NCBI GenBank assembly: GCA_003224145.1
Contig: QHYN01000219.1
Coordinates: 1-33,592 of the forward strand
Length of the DNA: 33,592 nucleotides
Direction of reading: 5' to 3'
Source: Acidobacteriota bacterium
Lineage (GTDB): Bacteria > Acidobacteriota > Terriglobia > Acidiferrales > UBA7541
Shown here piece by piece: positions 24,966 to 33,244 of the stretch (its first letter is position 1; each line of letters begins with the position of its first letter). The translations under genes were made by a program, and so were the position numbers. Under the pieces are notes generated by a model. The model had not been told where the DNA came from, did no database searches, and saw only the letters and a program-made list of their open reading frames with translations.

Positions 24966-26105
24966 CTATACATACAGCAGCGCCTGATCCAGATCGGCGA
25001 TCAGGTCTTCCACGTCTTCGATGCCTACCGACATCCGTACGAGTCCTTCCGTAATTCCCACGCGATCGCGCATCTCTTTGGGCATGGAAGAGTGGGTCAT
25101 CAGCGCCGGCAGCGAAATCAAAGTTTCCACTCCGCCCAGACTTTCCGCCAGCGAGCACAGCTTCACGTGATTCAAGAATCTCCGCGCCGCCTCAATGGAA
25201 CCGAGATCAAACGAGAGCATCGCCCCCGGCCCCTTTTGCTGCCGTCGCGCGATTTCGTGCTGCGGGTGCGACGTCAGTCCCGGGTAAAAAACCTTCCGAA
25301 CTTTGGGGTGCGCGTCCAGATGCCGCGCCACGGTAATTCCATTCGCATTGTGCTGCAGCATGCGCACCGCCAGCGTTTTGATTCCGCGCGAAACGAGAAA
25401 ACAGTCCATCGGCGCCAGGCCGGTTCCTGCCGAGCGCTGGATGAAATAGATTTTCTCCGCATCTTCCGGCCGAGTGAGAACCACCGCCCCGCCCGTCGAA
25501 TCGCTATGTCCATTCAAATACTTGGTCATCGAATGCACCACGATGTGCGCGCCGAGTTCAATCGGCCGCTGCAGGTACGGGCTCAAAAACGTGTTATCTA
25601 CCGTGAGAGTGATGCCTCGTTCGTTGGCCAGCTTGGACATGGCCGCGATGTCCGTCACGCTCATCGTGGGATTCGCCGGCGTTTCGATATAAAGCAGTTT
25701 CGTATTGGACCGCATGGCCATCCGCACCGCTTCCGGCGTCGACGTGTCCACGAAGCTGAATTCCAACCCGAAGTGCACTAGGAGTTGGGTCGATAGCCGG
25801 AAAACGCCGCCGTACACCGCTTCCGACAGAACGACGTGATCGCCCGGTCGCAGCAGCCGGAACATCGCATCGATTCCCGCCATCCCTGACGAGAACACGT
25901 ACGCACTGTGCCCGCCCTCCAGCTTGGCCACCGTGCGCTCCAGCGCTTTGCGGTTCGGGTGATTTGTTCGCGCGTAGTCGTACCCCTTGTTCTTCCCCAG
26001 CTCTTCGTTCACATACGTCGAGGTCTGATAAATCGGCGCAACGATCGCACCCGTGGCGGGATCCGGTTCTTGGCCCACGTGAATCGCGTTGGTGGCAAAA
26101 CCCAT
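24966..26105 (-). CDS. Cystathionine gamma-synthase/lyase-type PLP enzyme
   Basis: A 379-residue Cys/Met-metabolism PLP enzyme of the cytosol. Motifs include YDYARTNHPNRKALE with Tyr44/Arg46 (cofactor phosphate site of the neighbouring subunit), FSSGMAGIDA (phosphate grip), VDNTFLSPYLQRP with Asp170, and HSMTKYLNGHSD, in which Lys195 carries PLP. It could join homoserine ester and cysteine (MetB), or split cystathionine (MetC or CGL); the motifs do not decide this. GGAG lies 6 bases before the ATG. The 307-bp upstream region holds stem-loops but no SAM riboswitch I can identify. Confidence 0.93.
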   Translation of the reverse strand: MGFATNAIHVGQEPDPATGAIVAPIYQTSTYVNEELGKNKGYDYARTNHPNRKALERTVAKLEGGHSAYVFSSGMAGIDAMFRLLRPGDHVVLSEAVYGGVFRLSTQLLVHFGLEFSFVDTSTPEAVRMAMRSNTKLLYIETPANPTMSVTDIAAMSKLANERGITLTVDNTFLSPYLQRPIELGAHIVVHSMTKYLNGHSDSTGGAVVLTRPEDAEKIYFIQRSAGTGLAPMDCFLVSRGIKTLAVRMLQHNANGITVARHLDAHPKVRKVFYPGLTSHPQHEIARRQQKGPGAMLSFDLGSIEAARRFLNHVKLCSLAESLGGVETLISLPALMTHSSMPKEMRDRVGITEGLVRMSVGIEDVEDLIADLDQALLYV

Positions 26106-26412
26106 GATGCTCTCCTCACTCTTCTTCAGGTGTTTGTAAAGCAGTCAGCCTGACGTTGGCTACTGACCGCCCGTGGGCACTTCCCGTGCTCCGGTGTCCC
26201 GGTGATGCTTACGGCGCAGTTTCTTGAGAACTTACAGGAGCCGCACAGGTCCGTCAATTAGGCTATCACGGAAGTTTCTACGCTGCTGCCTCGCCGCCAC
26301 CGTTTGCGCAACAGCAGCTGAGCAGCGGTTCCCGCCGCGCGGGCATCCCATTCCAGGGTGACGAGGCTTGACCTTCACCCGCCATTCCATAGAGGATGGA
26401 GTTCAGCCACTT
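26106..26412. other. Divergent intergenic region with stem-loops
   Basis: No gene is seen. GTCAGCC (26143-26149) and GGCTACTGAC (26158-26167) form a bulged hairpin. A GTGGGCAC/GTGCTCC and CCGG-rich stretch (26173-26203) can form further stems on the side read into the cystathionine enzyme gene. A GCTGCT-type repeat lies around 26282-26326. Possibly a structured leader. Confidence 0.35.
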
Positions 26413-26838
26413 ATGAGATTCTCGCGAACTTTCTCCACCTGTTCCTGCTTTGCGGCGGCACTCTTTCTTGCGGGCACCATCGCAGCGCAGAATTCCTCCC
26501 CTTCCTCATCCTCCGCACCTAAGCCTGCTACGCCGAAATCCGATTCCCAGACGCGCATCACCATCGAAGTCACTGGCGGCGACAAAGAGACGCCCGTTGA
26601 AAACGCCAGCGTGTACTTCAAATACATCGAAGAGCGCAAGATCAGGAAAGACAAGAAGCTGGAACTCAATGTCAAAACAAATCGTGAAGGCGTCGCCCAC
26701 GTTCCTGACGCGCCCATGGGCCGCGTCCTCATCCAAGTGATCGCCGAAGGCTGGAAGAGCTACGGTCGCTGGTTTGATATCACCGATCCCAAACAAACCG
26801 TCAAGGTCCATCTCGAACGACCGCCGAAGTGGTACTGA
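26413..26838 (+). CDS. Secreted carboxypeptidase-regulatory-like (Ig-fold) domain protein
   Basis: A 141-residue exported protein from ATG 26413, where a signal peptide starts (MRFSRTFSTCSCF, ending near IAAQ). A Ser/Pro-rich linker follows, then a single domain with the CarboxypepD_reg-like pattern: ITIEVTGGDKETPVENASVY, FKY, and NREGVAHVPDAPMGRVLIQV followed by GWKSYGRWFDI. This beta-sandwich is common in acidobacterial envelope proteins and may bind carbohydrate or join other domains. An upstream in-frame ATG at 26368 would hide the signal peptide. No operon partner. Confidence 0.75.
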   Translation: MRFSRTFSTCSCFAAALFLAGTIAAQNSSPSSSSAPKPATPKSDSQTRITIEVTGGDKETPVENASVYFKYIEERKIRKDKKLELNVKTNREGVAHVPDAPMGRVLIQVIAEGWKSYGRWFDITDPKQTVKVHLERPPKWY

Positions 26839-27268
26839 ACCGTAGGAAATGCGGAAATGATACTTCAGCTCAGCTCTTTTTTGGATTTCGGCTCTTCGGT
26901 TTGATCATTCACTTTCGAGGGTGCGAAATTCAAGCCTCACGGAATCAGTCGGTTAGCTTTTCTGTTCCGGTTGCAAAATCTCTGCTGAAAATAATCTCGG
27001 CGACGGAAAACAATTGCATCCGAGAAAATGCGCGCGGAACACTCAGCGTTGCACACAAATAGTGCAAAGAGCAGAAGAGTGTTGAAGCGCCGAAGGTTAG
27101 CTGACATCCGGCGGTGATTTCCACACACTTATCAACACTTGTGTTGAAAACTTTACAGCGCGGAAATATTTTTCCTGGTTTTCGGCACGCAGTTTGCTCC
27201 ACGCTGCGCCTCGCGAACTTTGACCCCTGCAAATTCAGAGTGTTAGAGTAGAATTTTGGTTTTCACTC
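26839..27268. other. 430-bp non-coding region upstream of the permease
   Basis: No frame resembles a protein. AT content is higher than in the surrounding genes, most clearly in 27120-27180, which also holds a perfect palindrome and a TTATCAACA segment. It separates the secreted domain protein from the permease and probably carries the permease promoter, though I see no strong consensus. Confidence 0.45.
27129..27149. promoter_or_regulatory. Perfect palindrome, possible operator or DnaA-like site
   Basis: TCAACAC (27132-27138), spacer TT, GTGTTGA (27141-27147). The left side extends to TTATCAACA, one base from a DnaA box (TTATCCACA). TTTCCACA lies just upstream (27118-27125), and a second GTGTTGA is at 27079-27085. 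Confidence 0.45.
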
Positions 27269-28387
27269 ATGACCGAAACCTATGACGGACCATTTTCTCT
27301 GCTCCAAATGTTCTGGGGCAGCATCACCGCTCGCCCGCTGCGCAGCTTTCTCAGTGTGATGGCCATCGCCATTCAGGTGATCCTCGTTCTAATGGTTGTC
27401 GGTCTCACTTCGGGAGTCATTTCCGAATGGGGAAAGCGCGTGGAAGGCGTGGGCGCGGACATCCTCGTACAGCCGCCTAACTCTTCGATTTTCTTTGCGT
27501 TCTCCAGCGCGGTGATGCAGGAGTCGCTGGGCGATCAAATTGCGACGGTAAGTGGCGTCGATGAGGTCGCCCCCACGGTCATCCTCACGGAACCAAAGAG
27601 CTTAGTGATGGTCTATGGCATCGACTACCAACGCTTCAACGCTCTCAGCAAAGGCTTTTTGTTTCGCGACGGGCGCCCCTTCGAGGGCCCCGACGAAGTG
27701 ATTGCCGACGACATCATCGCCCAAACCCGTCATTTGAAAGTCGGCAGCCAGATCATACTTCTGAATCATACGTTTACCGTCAGCGGCATCGTCGCTCATG
27801 GCAAAGGAGCGCGGTTCTTCATTCCCATTCGCACCGCGCAGGAAATTGCCGGGGCCGAAAAGCGTGTTTCCATGTTTTACGTTCGCAGCAAAGGAGATAC
27901 CGACGCTACTCGCGCCCAAATCTCGAAATTGCTCCCGCAATACAGCATCCGTTCCCTCGCTGAATACGTCACGCTCATGACTTCCTCCAACTTGCCTCAG
28001 CTTCGCCCCTTCACGCGCACAATGGTGGCCCTCGGCATCGTTATCAGCTTTATCGTCGTTCTGCTGAACATGCACACCATGGTCATGGAGCGCACACGCG
28101 AGATCGGCATCCTCAAAGCTCTCGGCTTTTCTCGATTTGACATCGTTCGAATGCTCCTCAGCGAAACGTTTATCCTCACTCTCTTCGGCACGGGCCTCGG
28201 CATCGCGCTCACGTTTCTCACCAGTGCCATTCTGAAACAGACCAATCCGGGCCTCACGATTCTCATTTCGGCGCCTTGGATTCTCTCCGCCGTCGTTCTC
28301 GCGCTAGTCGGAGCCACCGCCGGCGCTCTCTATCCCGCCCTTCGCGCCGCCAGTTACGACCCCGTCGTTGCCCTCGCGTACGAATAG
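27269..28387 (+). CDS. FtsX/MacB-type ABC transporter permease
   Basis: A 372-residue permease with the FtsX topology: one N-terminal helix (about 22-48), a large periplasmic domain (about 50-245), and three C-terminal helices (about 250-275, 295-320, 332-355). The cytoplasmic coupling segment ERTREIGILKALGFSRFDIV is a clear MacB/LolC/DevC hallmark. Such proteins work with an ATPase in lipoprotein sorting, toxin or drug export, or mechanotransmission; no ATPase gene is within the window. No ribosome site is evident. The flavoprotein gene follows at 56 bp, possibly on the same transcript. Confidence 0.9.
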   Translation: MTETYDGPFSLLQMFWGSITARPLRSFLSVMAIAIQVILVLMVVGLTSGVISEWGKRVEGVGADILVQPPNSSIFFAFSSAVMQESLGDQIATVSGVDEVAPTVILTEPKSLVMVYGIDYQRFNALSKGFLFRDGRPFEGPDEVIADDIIAQTRHLKVGSQIILLNHTFTVSGIVAHGKGARFFIPIRTAQEIAGAEKRVSMFYVRSKGDTDATRAQISKLLPQYSIRSLAEYVTLMTSSNLPQLRPFTRTMVALGIVISFIVVLLNMHTMVMERTREIGILKALGFSRFDIVRMLLSETFILTLFGTGLGIALTFLTSAILKQTNPGLTILISAPWILSAVVLALVGATAGALYPALRAASYDPVVALAYE

Positions 28388-28442
28388 AGTTTCGCCCATT
28401 ATAGTTTTGCGTGAAAGATTGCACCTAGTCAGAGAAAAACAA

Positions 28443-29234
28443 ATGGCTCGCTCCCCGGACAAACACTACCGCGCACGCATCATCGACCGGCGGGACGTCT
28501 CTCAAGATTTGTGCATATTGCGTATGGATCCCGGCGGCCCGTTTGAATACCGCGCTGGACAATACGCCACCCTCGGCCTGGAACGGGACGGCGTTCGAAC
28601 CGAGCGCGCCTACTCCATCGCGTCTTCTCCGTACGAAGACGCACTCGAATTTTTCGTCGAGCTGGTTCCCCAAGGCGGTTTGACGCCAACTCTTTTCGAA
28701 TTGAAGCCCGGTGACGAGCTTCTGTGCCGTAAAATCGCCAAAGGCCGGTTCACTCTCGATTTGCGCAGCGGCCGCACAAACCATCTCCTCATTTCTACGG
28801 TAACCGGCATCGCCCCGTTTGTCAGTTACGTTCGAACCATCTACCACGACTGGAAAAGTGGCAGCAGCCCCATGCCCGGCGATCACAGAGTTTTCTGCCT
28901 CCAGGGCGCCAGCCACCTCGTCGAGTTCGGCTACCGCGAAGAACTCACGCGCTATGCCGCCGAAGCGCCTTGGTTCAAGTACGTCGCCACGGTGAGCCGT
29001 CCCTGGGACAACCCCAACTGGAAAGGCGAGACCGGGCGCGTGGACGATCTTTTAAGGAAATACACCGATGGCTGGGGTCTGCGGCCAGACACCACGACCG
29101 CGTATTTATGCGGCCATCCGAAAATGATTGAGAACTGCCGCGGCATTCTCGAGCGAGCTGGCTGGAAAAAAGACGCAATCTTGGAAGAAGCCTATTTTCC
29201 CCTGGCGATCAAGGAAGCTGCTGGCGGCGCCTGA
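28443..29234 (+). CDS. Ferredoxin-NADP reductase-like flavoprotein
   Basis: A 263-residue FAD oxidoreductase of the FNR superfamily, likely moving electrons between NAD(P)H and a small electron carrier in the cytosol. Order of motifs: FAD-binding RAYS (55-58), the TGIAP nucleotide turn (121-125), and CGHP near the C terminus (223-226). Homology starts at ATG 28443; the frame is open to 28368 and there overlaps the permease end. There is no iron-sulfur domain. The natural partner is unknown. Confidence 0.9.
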   Translation: MARSPDKHYRARIIDRRDVSQDLCILRMDPGGPFEYRAGQYATLGLERDGVRTERAYSIASSPYEDALEFFVELVPQGGLTPTLFELKPGDELLCRKIAKGRFTLDLRSGRTNHLLISTVTGIAPFVSYVRTIYHDWKSGSSPMPGDHRVFCLQGASHLVEFGYREELTRYAAEAPWFKYVATVSRPWDNPNWKGETGRVDDLLRKYTDGWGLRPDTTTAYLCGHPKMIENCRGILERAGWKKDAILEEAYFPLAIKEAAGGA

Positions 29235-29277
29235 CGGACCATCGTTACGCGAAAAACAGAATTCTTGCGGCGTTCCA

Positions 29278-29715
29278 CTACGCCCCGGGAGCGCTCAACT
29301 CCAACTGGCTGGTTACATCATCCAACGTGCTTAGGGGAACCAGCAGATGCACGTTCTGGTCGGGCTCCTCGACATCAATCTGCAATTTCCCCGCGTGCGT
29401 GCGGATTTGCACGTGCTGGTCGTCATCCGTGACCTCCACGAAATCCGCGTCCGGGAATTTTTTCAGCTCTTTGATGAGCGCATGAGTCAGCGGGAGAAAT
29501 TCCCGCGCCCGCTCTGCCGCCTCACGCAAATGATGTTTCGGAACAAGGTGCAGGGTCATCGGCACTACCGCCGCGGGCACCCACATGTGAATGTGCGAGC
29601 CTCCCGCACAGTATTCATCCACATCGACTCGGATCACGCCTTCATGAAACGTGTAGGCGCCCGCCAGCACGAGCGCCCCGCCCATTCCCAGGGCCGCTTT
29701 GGCCACTAGCATCAT
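29278..29715 (-). CDS. Membrane-anchored LiaX/YvlB-like domain protein
   Basis: A 145-residue protein with an N-terminal hydrophobic segment (about 3-20, signal or anchor). The body carries the two halves of a LiaX/YvlB-N-like unit: HIHMWVPAAVVPMTLHLVP (IPLxL-type strand and helix), then FVEVTDDDQHVQIRTHAGKL (Gx-V-E-V-x-D--V-I). A further copy of the first half follows (DQNVHLLVPLSTLDDVTSQL). GAGAGGAAC precedes the start. The next gene upstream on the same strand, 52 bp away, encodes the same type of unit, so they likely form an operon. Related domains occur in envelope-stress proteins; the role here is inferred only. Confidence 0.6.
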   Translation of the reverse strand: MMLVAKAALGMGGALVLAGAYTFHEGVIRVDVDEYCAGGSHIHMWVPAAVVPMTLHLVPKHHLREAAERAREFLPLTHALIKELKKFPDADFVEVTDDDQHVQIRTHAGKLQIDVEEPDQNVHLLVPLSTLDDVTSQLELSAPGA

Positions 29716-29767
29716 GTTCCTCTCCCGTGCATCCGAGTGCCGTTGCTAGTCAATTCGCACGATGGAA

Positions 29768-30436
29768 CTAGTCCGAAACGTTCTTGGAATCCAGCCAGAC
29801 CTTTACTGTGTTTTCCCGGTCCTTCACGGAGACCAGTTCGGTGTCGCCCTGCGCGCCCAGCGCATGGAGCGCCGCCACCAGATCCAGTTCATCCTTGCCC
29901 GCGGAGAGGAGCGCATCAATCACCTTCATCGGCACTTTGATTTCCACCTGCGAGTTCTTCGAGCCGCCCTTGCCCTTGTCCACCACGTGGATGATCAGGT
30001 GATTGCTCTCCTTGGCCACGCGCACGTCGTTCTCGTTTCCCTGCACGGTGACGTATTCGCCGTCCCTGGCCGTGCGGATCGCGTCCATCAGTACGCGCAG
30101 ATCCACGTCTTCGACATGGGCGGAGTCAATCTTCACCTTCCCGTCGTGCAGCCGGTCGTGATTCACCGCCGGAAGCACCTTTTCGGCTAACTCCAGGGGA
30201 ACATTTACCCGCACGGTTTCGCCCTTGGCATCGTTGCAGATTACACGCACGTGCAGCCAGCGCTCCCCCTTCGCCGCCGGAGTCGCAGAACTCGTTGATT
30301 GTGCAGGCTTTGCCGGCGCCGCCGTGGCTTGCGCAAAAGCACCCAGCGGCGCAAGGACCAACGCGGCAGTGAGAAGTGCTCCCTTGGTGAACAGGCTTTG
30401 GGTGCGAGCACCCTTTGCTCTTTTAAGACTAGACAT
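29768..30436 (-). CDS. Exported protein with two LiaX/YvlB-like repeats
   Basis: A 222-residue protein. ATG 30436 is chosen because GGAGG lies upstream and a signal or anchor segment (about 18-36, ending AFAQ) follows. After an Ala/Pro-rich linker are two copies of one unit. Residues 60-141 read RWLHVRVICND, then VRVNVPLELAEKVLPAV, a linker helix, and DGEYVTVQGNENDVRVAKE. Residues 146-216 read NHLIIHVVDKG, then VEIKVPMKVIDALLSAG and ELVSVKDRENTVKVWLDS. This strand, IPLxL, helix, VxVxD-V-V plan resembles the N-terminal domain of LiaX/YvlB-type (SHOCT-like) proteins. It precedes the smaller gene with the same unit. Function unknown; envelope stress is a guess from the family. Confidence 0.65.
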   Translation of the reverse strand: MSSLKRAKGARTQSLFTKGALLTAALVLAPLGAFAQATAAPAKPAQSTSSATPAAKGERWLHVRVICNDAKGETVRVNVPLELAEKVLPAVNHDRLHDGKVKIDSAHVEDVDLRVLMDAIRTARDGEYVTVQGNENDVRVAKESNHLIIHVVDKGKGGSKNSQVEIKVPMKVIDALLSAGKDELDLVAALHALGAQGDTELVSVKDRENTVKVWLDSKNVSD

Positions 30437-30826
30437 GGCCGATTGCCTCCTGGCCGGCGCTTTCCCCGGCGGTTGCAGAGAGGTACGAACCAGGGCAGCA
30501 GAAAGTTTCCCAAAAAATGGACGCAACTCTAAACACTCATCCACTTGGAGGCCGGCTTTCTTTGTACATTGCCAAGACTTCCAGCCCCTGCCCGCAAGTG
30601 CCTTACAGATGTCCATCTTGCAACCTGTGCGGGGCGGCCATTCTGCCGGGGCCTGCGCTGCCGAAAAGGTAGTTTTCATACTTGACAACTCACAGTAACC
30701 GGGTTTCAATTCGTTTTCTGTGAGAAGGGCCCGAGGGTTAACCAACCCCTTTCTCCCCGTCTGCCCCCTCTCTCTAAGGAGCAACAACGCGCTGGTGGTG
30801 CGTAGGTCAGTTCAAGGAGGAATCGA
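30437..30826. other. Divergent intergenic region upstream of the sedolisin
   Basis: Nothing coding is recognised. A long minus-strand frame crosses it without family resemblance. It contains a good promoter for the protease (30682-30710) and a strong AGGAGG ribosome site next to the protease ATG. Confidence 0.5.
30682..30710 (+). promoter_or_regulatory. Promoter of the sedolisin gene
   Basis: TTGACA (30682-30687), exact consensus, 17-base spacer, then TTCAAT (30705-30710, four of six bases). It lies 117 bases before the ATG, giving a leader of about 110 bases. Confidence 0.5.
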
Positions 30827-32026
30827 ATGCGAACCAAAGCGGTGGTCTGTGTGGTGGCATCTCTGGTATTTACGCTTACGGTCCCGAATCTGGGCCTGTC
30901 GCAGAGCGAGAACGGGCAGTCGCATGCTGCCGTGCTGATCCCAGCGACTTCGATGGAGTTTCCCGAGGACATTGGGTTGCGCGCGCACACGAATCACCTG
31001 ATCCTCTTTGACACCAGGCCTGGGTTTGTCGGCACATCCCCCTCGGGCGAGACGCCCGCATCGCTGCGCGGTGTGTATAACCTGCCCTCATCTGGGGGCA
31101 GCGGAGTAATCGCCATCGTGGATGCTTTCGATTACCCCACGGCGGAAAACGATCTGAACGTCTTTTCAACCCAATTCGGGCTGCCGCCGTGCACCACGGC
31201 GAACGGGTGCTTCACCAAGGTCTATGCGAGCGGTACAAAGCCGCGAAAGAACTGCGGCTGGGCCCAGGAAGCCGCGCTGGACATTGAATGGGCGCACGCC
31301 ATGGCGCCAAACGCCAAAATTGTTCTTGTCGAGGCCGCGAGCAATAGCTTTGCCAATCTGTTTGCGGCCGTTGACGTGGCCACGCAGCAGATTTTGACCA
31401 ATGGTACTCGGGGCGAAGTGTCCATGAGCTGGGGCGGCAGCGAGTTTTCGAGTGAAGCCTCAAACGATTCTCATTTTCAGAACAACGGCGTGGTCTACTT
31501 CGCTGCCAGCGGTGACACCGGCGGCGCAAACATTTATCCCAGCGTCTCCCCTTCGGTTGTCTCCGCCGGAGGAACAAGTGTGAATCGCGACAGTAACGGC
31601 AACTTCGTCAGCGAAACCGGCTGGAGCGGCAGCGGCGGAGGCCCCAGCAAGTATGAGCCCAAGCCCGCTTACCAGTCCGGCGTTTCGGGAACCAGCGCGA
31701 CACAGCGCTCCGCGCCCGATTTCTCCTTCGACGCCGACCCGAACACCGGCGTGTCCGTCTATGACAGCACCTCCTGCCAGGGGCTAAGCGGCTGGCTCGT
31801 TTTTGGCGGCACCAGCGTGGCCTCGCCTTCCCTGGCTGGCATCGTAAATCTTGCAGGGAGCTTCTCCGTCAGTTCGACAACCGAACTTACCACCATTTAC
31901 GCCAACCGCACTAACACCAGCGACTTCCGCGACATCGTCTCCGGCTCCGCCGGCAGCTTTAGCTGCGCGGCGGGCTATGATTTCGTTACCGGTGTCGGCA
32001 GCGACCAGGGCACCAGCGGCAAGTGA
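30827..32026 (+). CDS. Secreted sedolisin-type serine-carboxyl peptidase (S53)
   Basis: A 399-residue exported endopeptidase, active in acid in this family. A signal peptide (core about 5-23) is followed by a short pro-stretch. The catalytic domain starts about residue 76 (TPASLRGVYNLP). The triad is Glu148 and Asp152 in WAQEAALDIE and Ser330 in FGGTSVASPSLAG, with oxyanion Asp230 in AASGDTGG. A C-terminal calcium-site-like tail ends GYDFVTGVGSD. The usual propeptide of about 170 residues is missing; only some 50 residues lie between signal and catalytic domain. The ribosome site AGGAGG is strong and a consensus promoter lies upstream. Confidence 0.9.
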   Translation: MRTKAVVCVVASLVFTLTVPNLGLSQSENGQSHAAVLIPATSMEFPEDIGLRAHTNHLILFDTRPGFVGTSPSGETPASLRGVYNLPSSGGSGVIAIVDAFDYPTAENDLNVFSTQFGLPPCTTANGCFTKVYASGTKPRKNCGWAQEAALDIEWAHAMAPNAKIVLVEAASNSFANLFAAVDVATQQILTNGTRGEVSMSWGGSEFSSEASNDSHFQNNGVVYFAASGDTGGANIYPSVSPSVVSAGGTSVNRDSNGNFVSETGWSGSGGGPSKYEPKPAYQSGVSGTSATQRSAPDFSFDADPNTGVSVYDSTSCQGLSGWLVFGGTSVASPSLAGIVNLAGSFSVSSTTELTTIYANRTNTSDFRDIVSGSAGSFSCAAGYDFVTGVGSDQGTSGK

Positions 32027-32246
32027 CCGTTTAGCGTGACGCTTCTGGCGGCCCCGCCGTGCGCGGGACCGCCCTTTCTTTTGCACGCGGGCGTGGGCCC
32101 TCGACCGCCTGGGAGTGACCCGCAAAATCAATCGAAGTTTACCGTGATCGTTTTGCAAGCGACACTTTTTGCGCTAATCTACGCTGCGTTCCTTTGCCCG
32201 GCTCACGCTCCGCTTTGGGCTTGGTAATGGACCGGGAGCACCCGAC

Positions 32247-33200
32247 ATGCCCGACAGGAACGAATCCCCCAAAACCGCCATGAGCGACCTGCCCGACTGC
32301 TGGCCACCTCTCCCGCTTGCTTCATGGAAGGATACTTACGCCACGCTACACATGTGGACACAAATCGTGGGCAAGGTTCGCCTCGCTCTCACTCCCCGGG
32401 TGAACCACTGGTGGAATGTGCCTCTCTATGTCTGTGCACGCGGCCTCACCACCACGGCGATTCCCTACGCTGGGCGCACCTTCGAATTGCGCTTCGATTT
32501 CGTCAATCACGAGCTGGTGCTGCAAACCAACGACGGCCAGGTCAAATCGCTCCCGCTCTTCCCCCGCTCGGTGGCCGACTTTTATCAAGCCTTCATGAGC
32601 ATGCTTGATTTGGCGGGCATCGAGGTCAAGATATGGAAAATGCCCGTGGAAATCCCCGACCCCATTCCCTTCGACCAGGATCGCGTCCACGCCTCGTACG
32701 ATCCCGAATATGCCCGCCGGTTCTGGCAAATCCTCGTCTCTGTCGATCGCGTTTTCCAGGAGTTCCGCTCGCGCTTCCTCGGCAAGTCCAGCCCGGTACA
32801 CTTTTTCTGGGGCAGCTTTGACCATGCCGTCACCCGCTTTTCCGGCCGTCCCGCTCCGGAACGCTCCGGCGCCGATTCCATCACCCGCGAAGCCTATTCC
32901 CACGAGGTCAGCAGCGTCGGCTTTTGGCCCGGCGCCGGCATCGAAGGACCAGCCTTCTATTCCTACATGGCTCCCGAGCCGCCGGGCTTCCGCGAATCTC
33001 GCGTCCGCCCGGATGCCGCCACGTACCACCCGCAGCTCAACGAGTTCATTCTGATGTATGACGACGTGCGCGGCGCGACGTCTCCCTGCGCCGCGCTCCT
33101 CGACTTTTGTCAGTCCACCTACGAAGCCGGCGCCCAGCTCGCCCATTGGGATCGCCAAGCCCTGGAAAAACCGTCCCACTCTTCCGCCCGCACCGCCTAG
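32247..33200 (+). CDS. DUF5996 family protein
   Basis: A 317-residue cytosolic protein. The opening WPPLPLASWKDTYATLHMWT, then QIVGKVRLALTPRVNHWWNV and PLYVCARGLTT, is the signature of DUF5996. Many His and Trp residues are conserved in the family (for example HFFWGSFDHAVTRFSG, YSHEVSSVGFWPG). Its biochemical role is not known. GGGAG lies 8 bases before the ATG. No signal peptide or membrane segment is seen. It is convergent with the partial gene at the right edge. Confidence 0.88.
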   Translation: MPDRNESPKTAMSDLPDCWPPLPLASWKDTYATLHMWTQIVGKVRLALTPRVNHWWNVPLYVCARGLTTTAIPYAGRTFELRFDFVNHELVLQTNDGQVKSLPLFPRSVADFYQAFMSMLDLAGIEVKIWKMPVEIPDPIPFDQDRVHASYDPEYARRFWQILVSVDRVFQEFRSRFLGKSSPVHFFWGSFDHAVTRFSGRPAPERSGADSITREAYSHEVSSVGFWPGAGIEGPAFYSYMAPEPPGFRESRVRPDAATYHPQLNEFILMYDDVRGATSPCAALLDFCQSTYEAGAQLAHWDRQALEKPSHSSARTA

Positions 33201-33244
33201 AACATTCCCGCCGCGGCGGCTCGACGCCGCTTTGCCATGTAGGG

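Noticed and set aside
26106-26412. SAM riboswitch before the cystathionine-type enzyme
   Set aside because: Neither the GAGGGAC...GGCAACC core of SAM-I nor the SAM-II pseudoknot could be located; only generic hairpins remain.
26900-27268. Chromosomal replication origin
   Set aside because: Only near matches to the DnaA box occur, none perfect, and dnaA/dnaN are not adjacent; kept only as a finding to check.
30437-30787. N-terminal extension of the LiaX-like protein (117 extra codons)
   Set aside because: A strong ribosome site and signal segment begin at 30436; the upstream frame lacks similarity and covers the protease promoter region.
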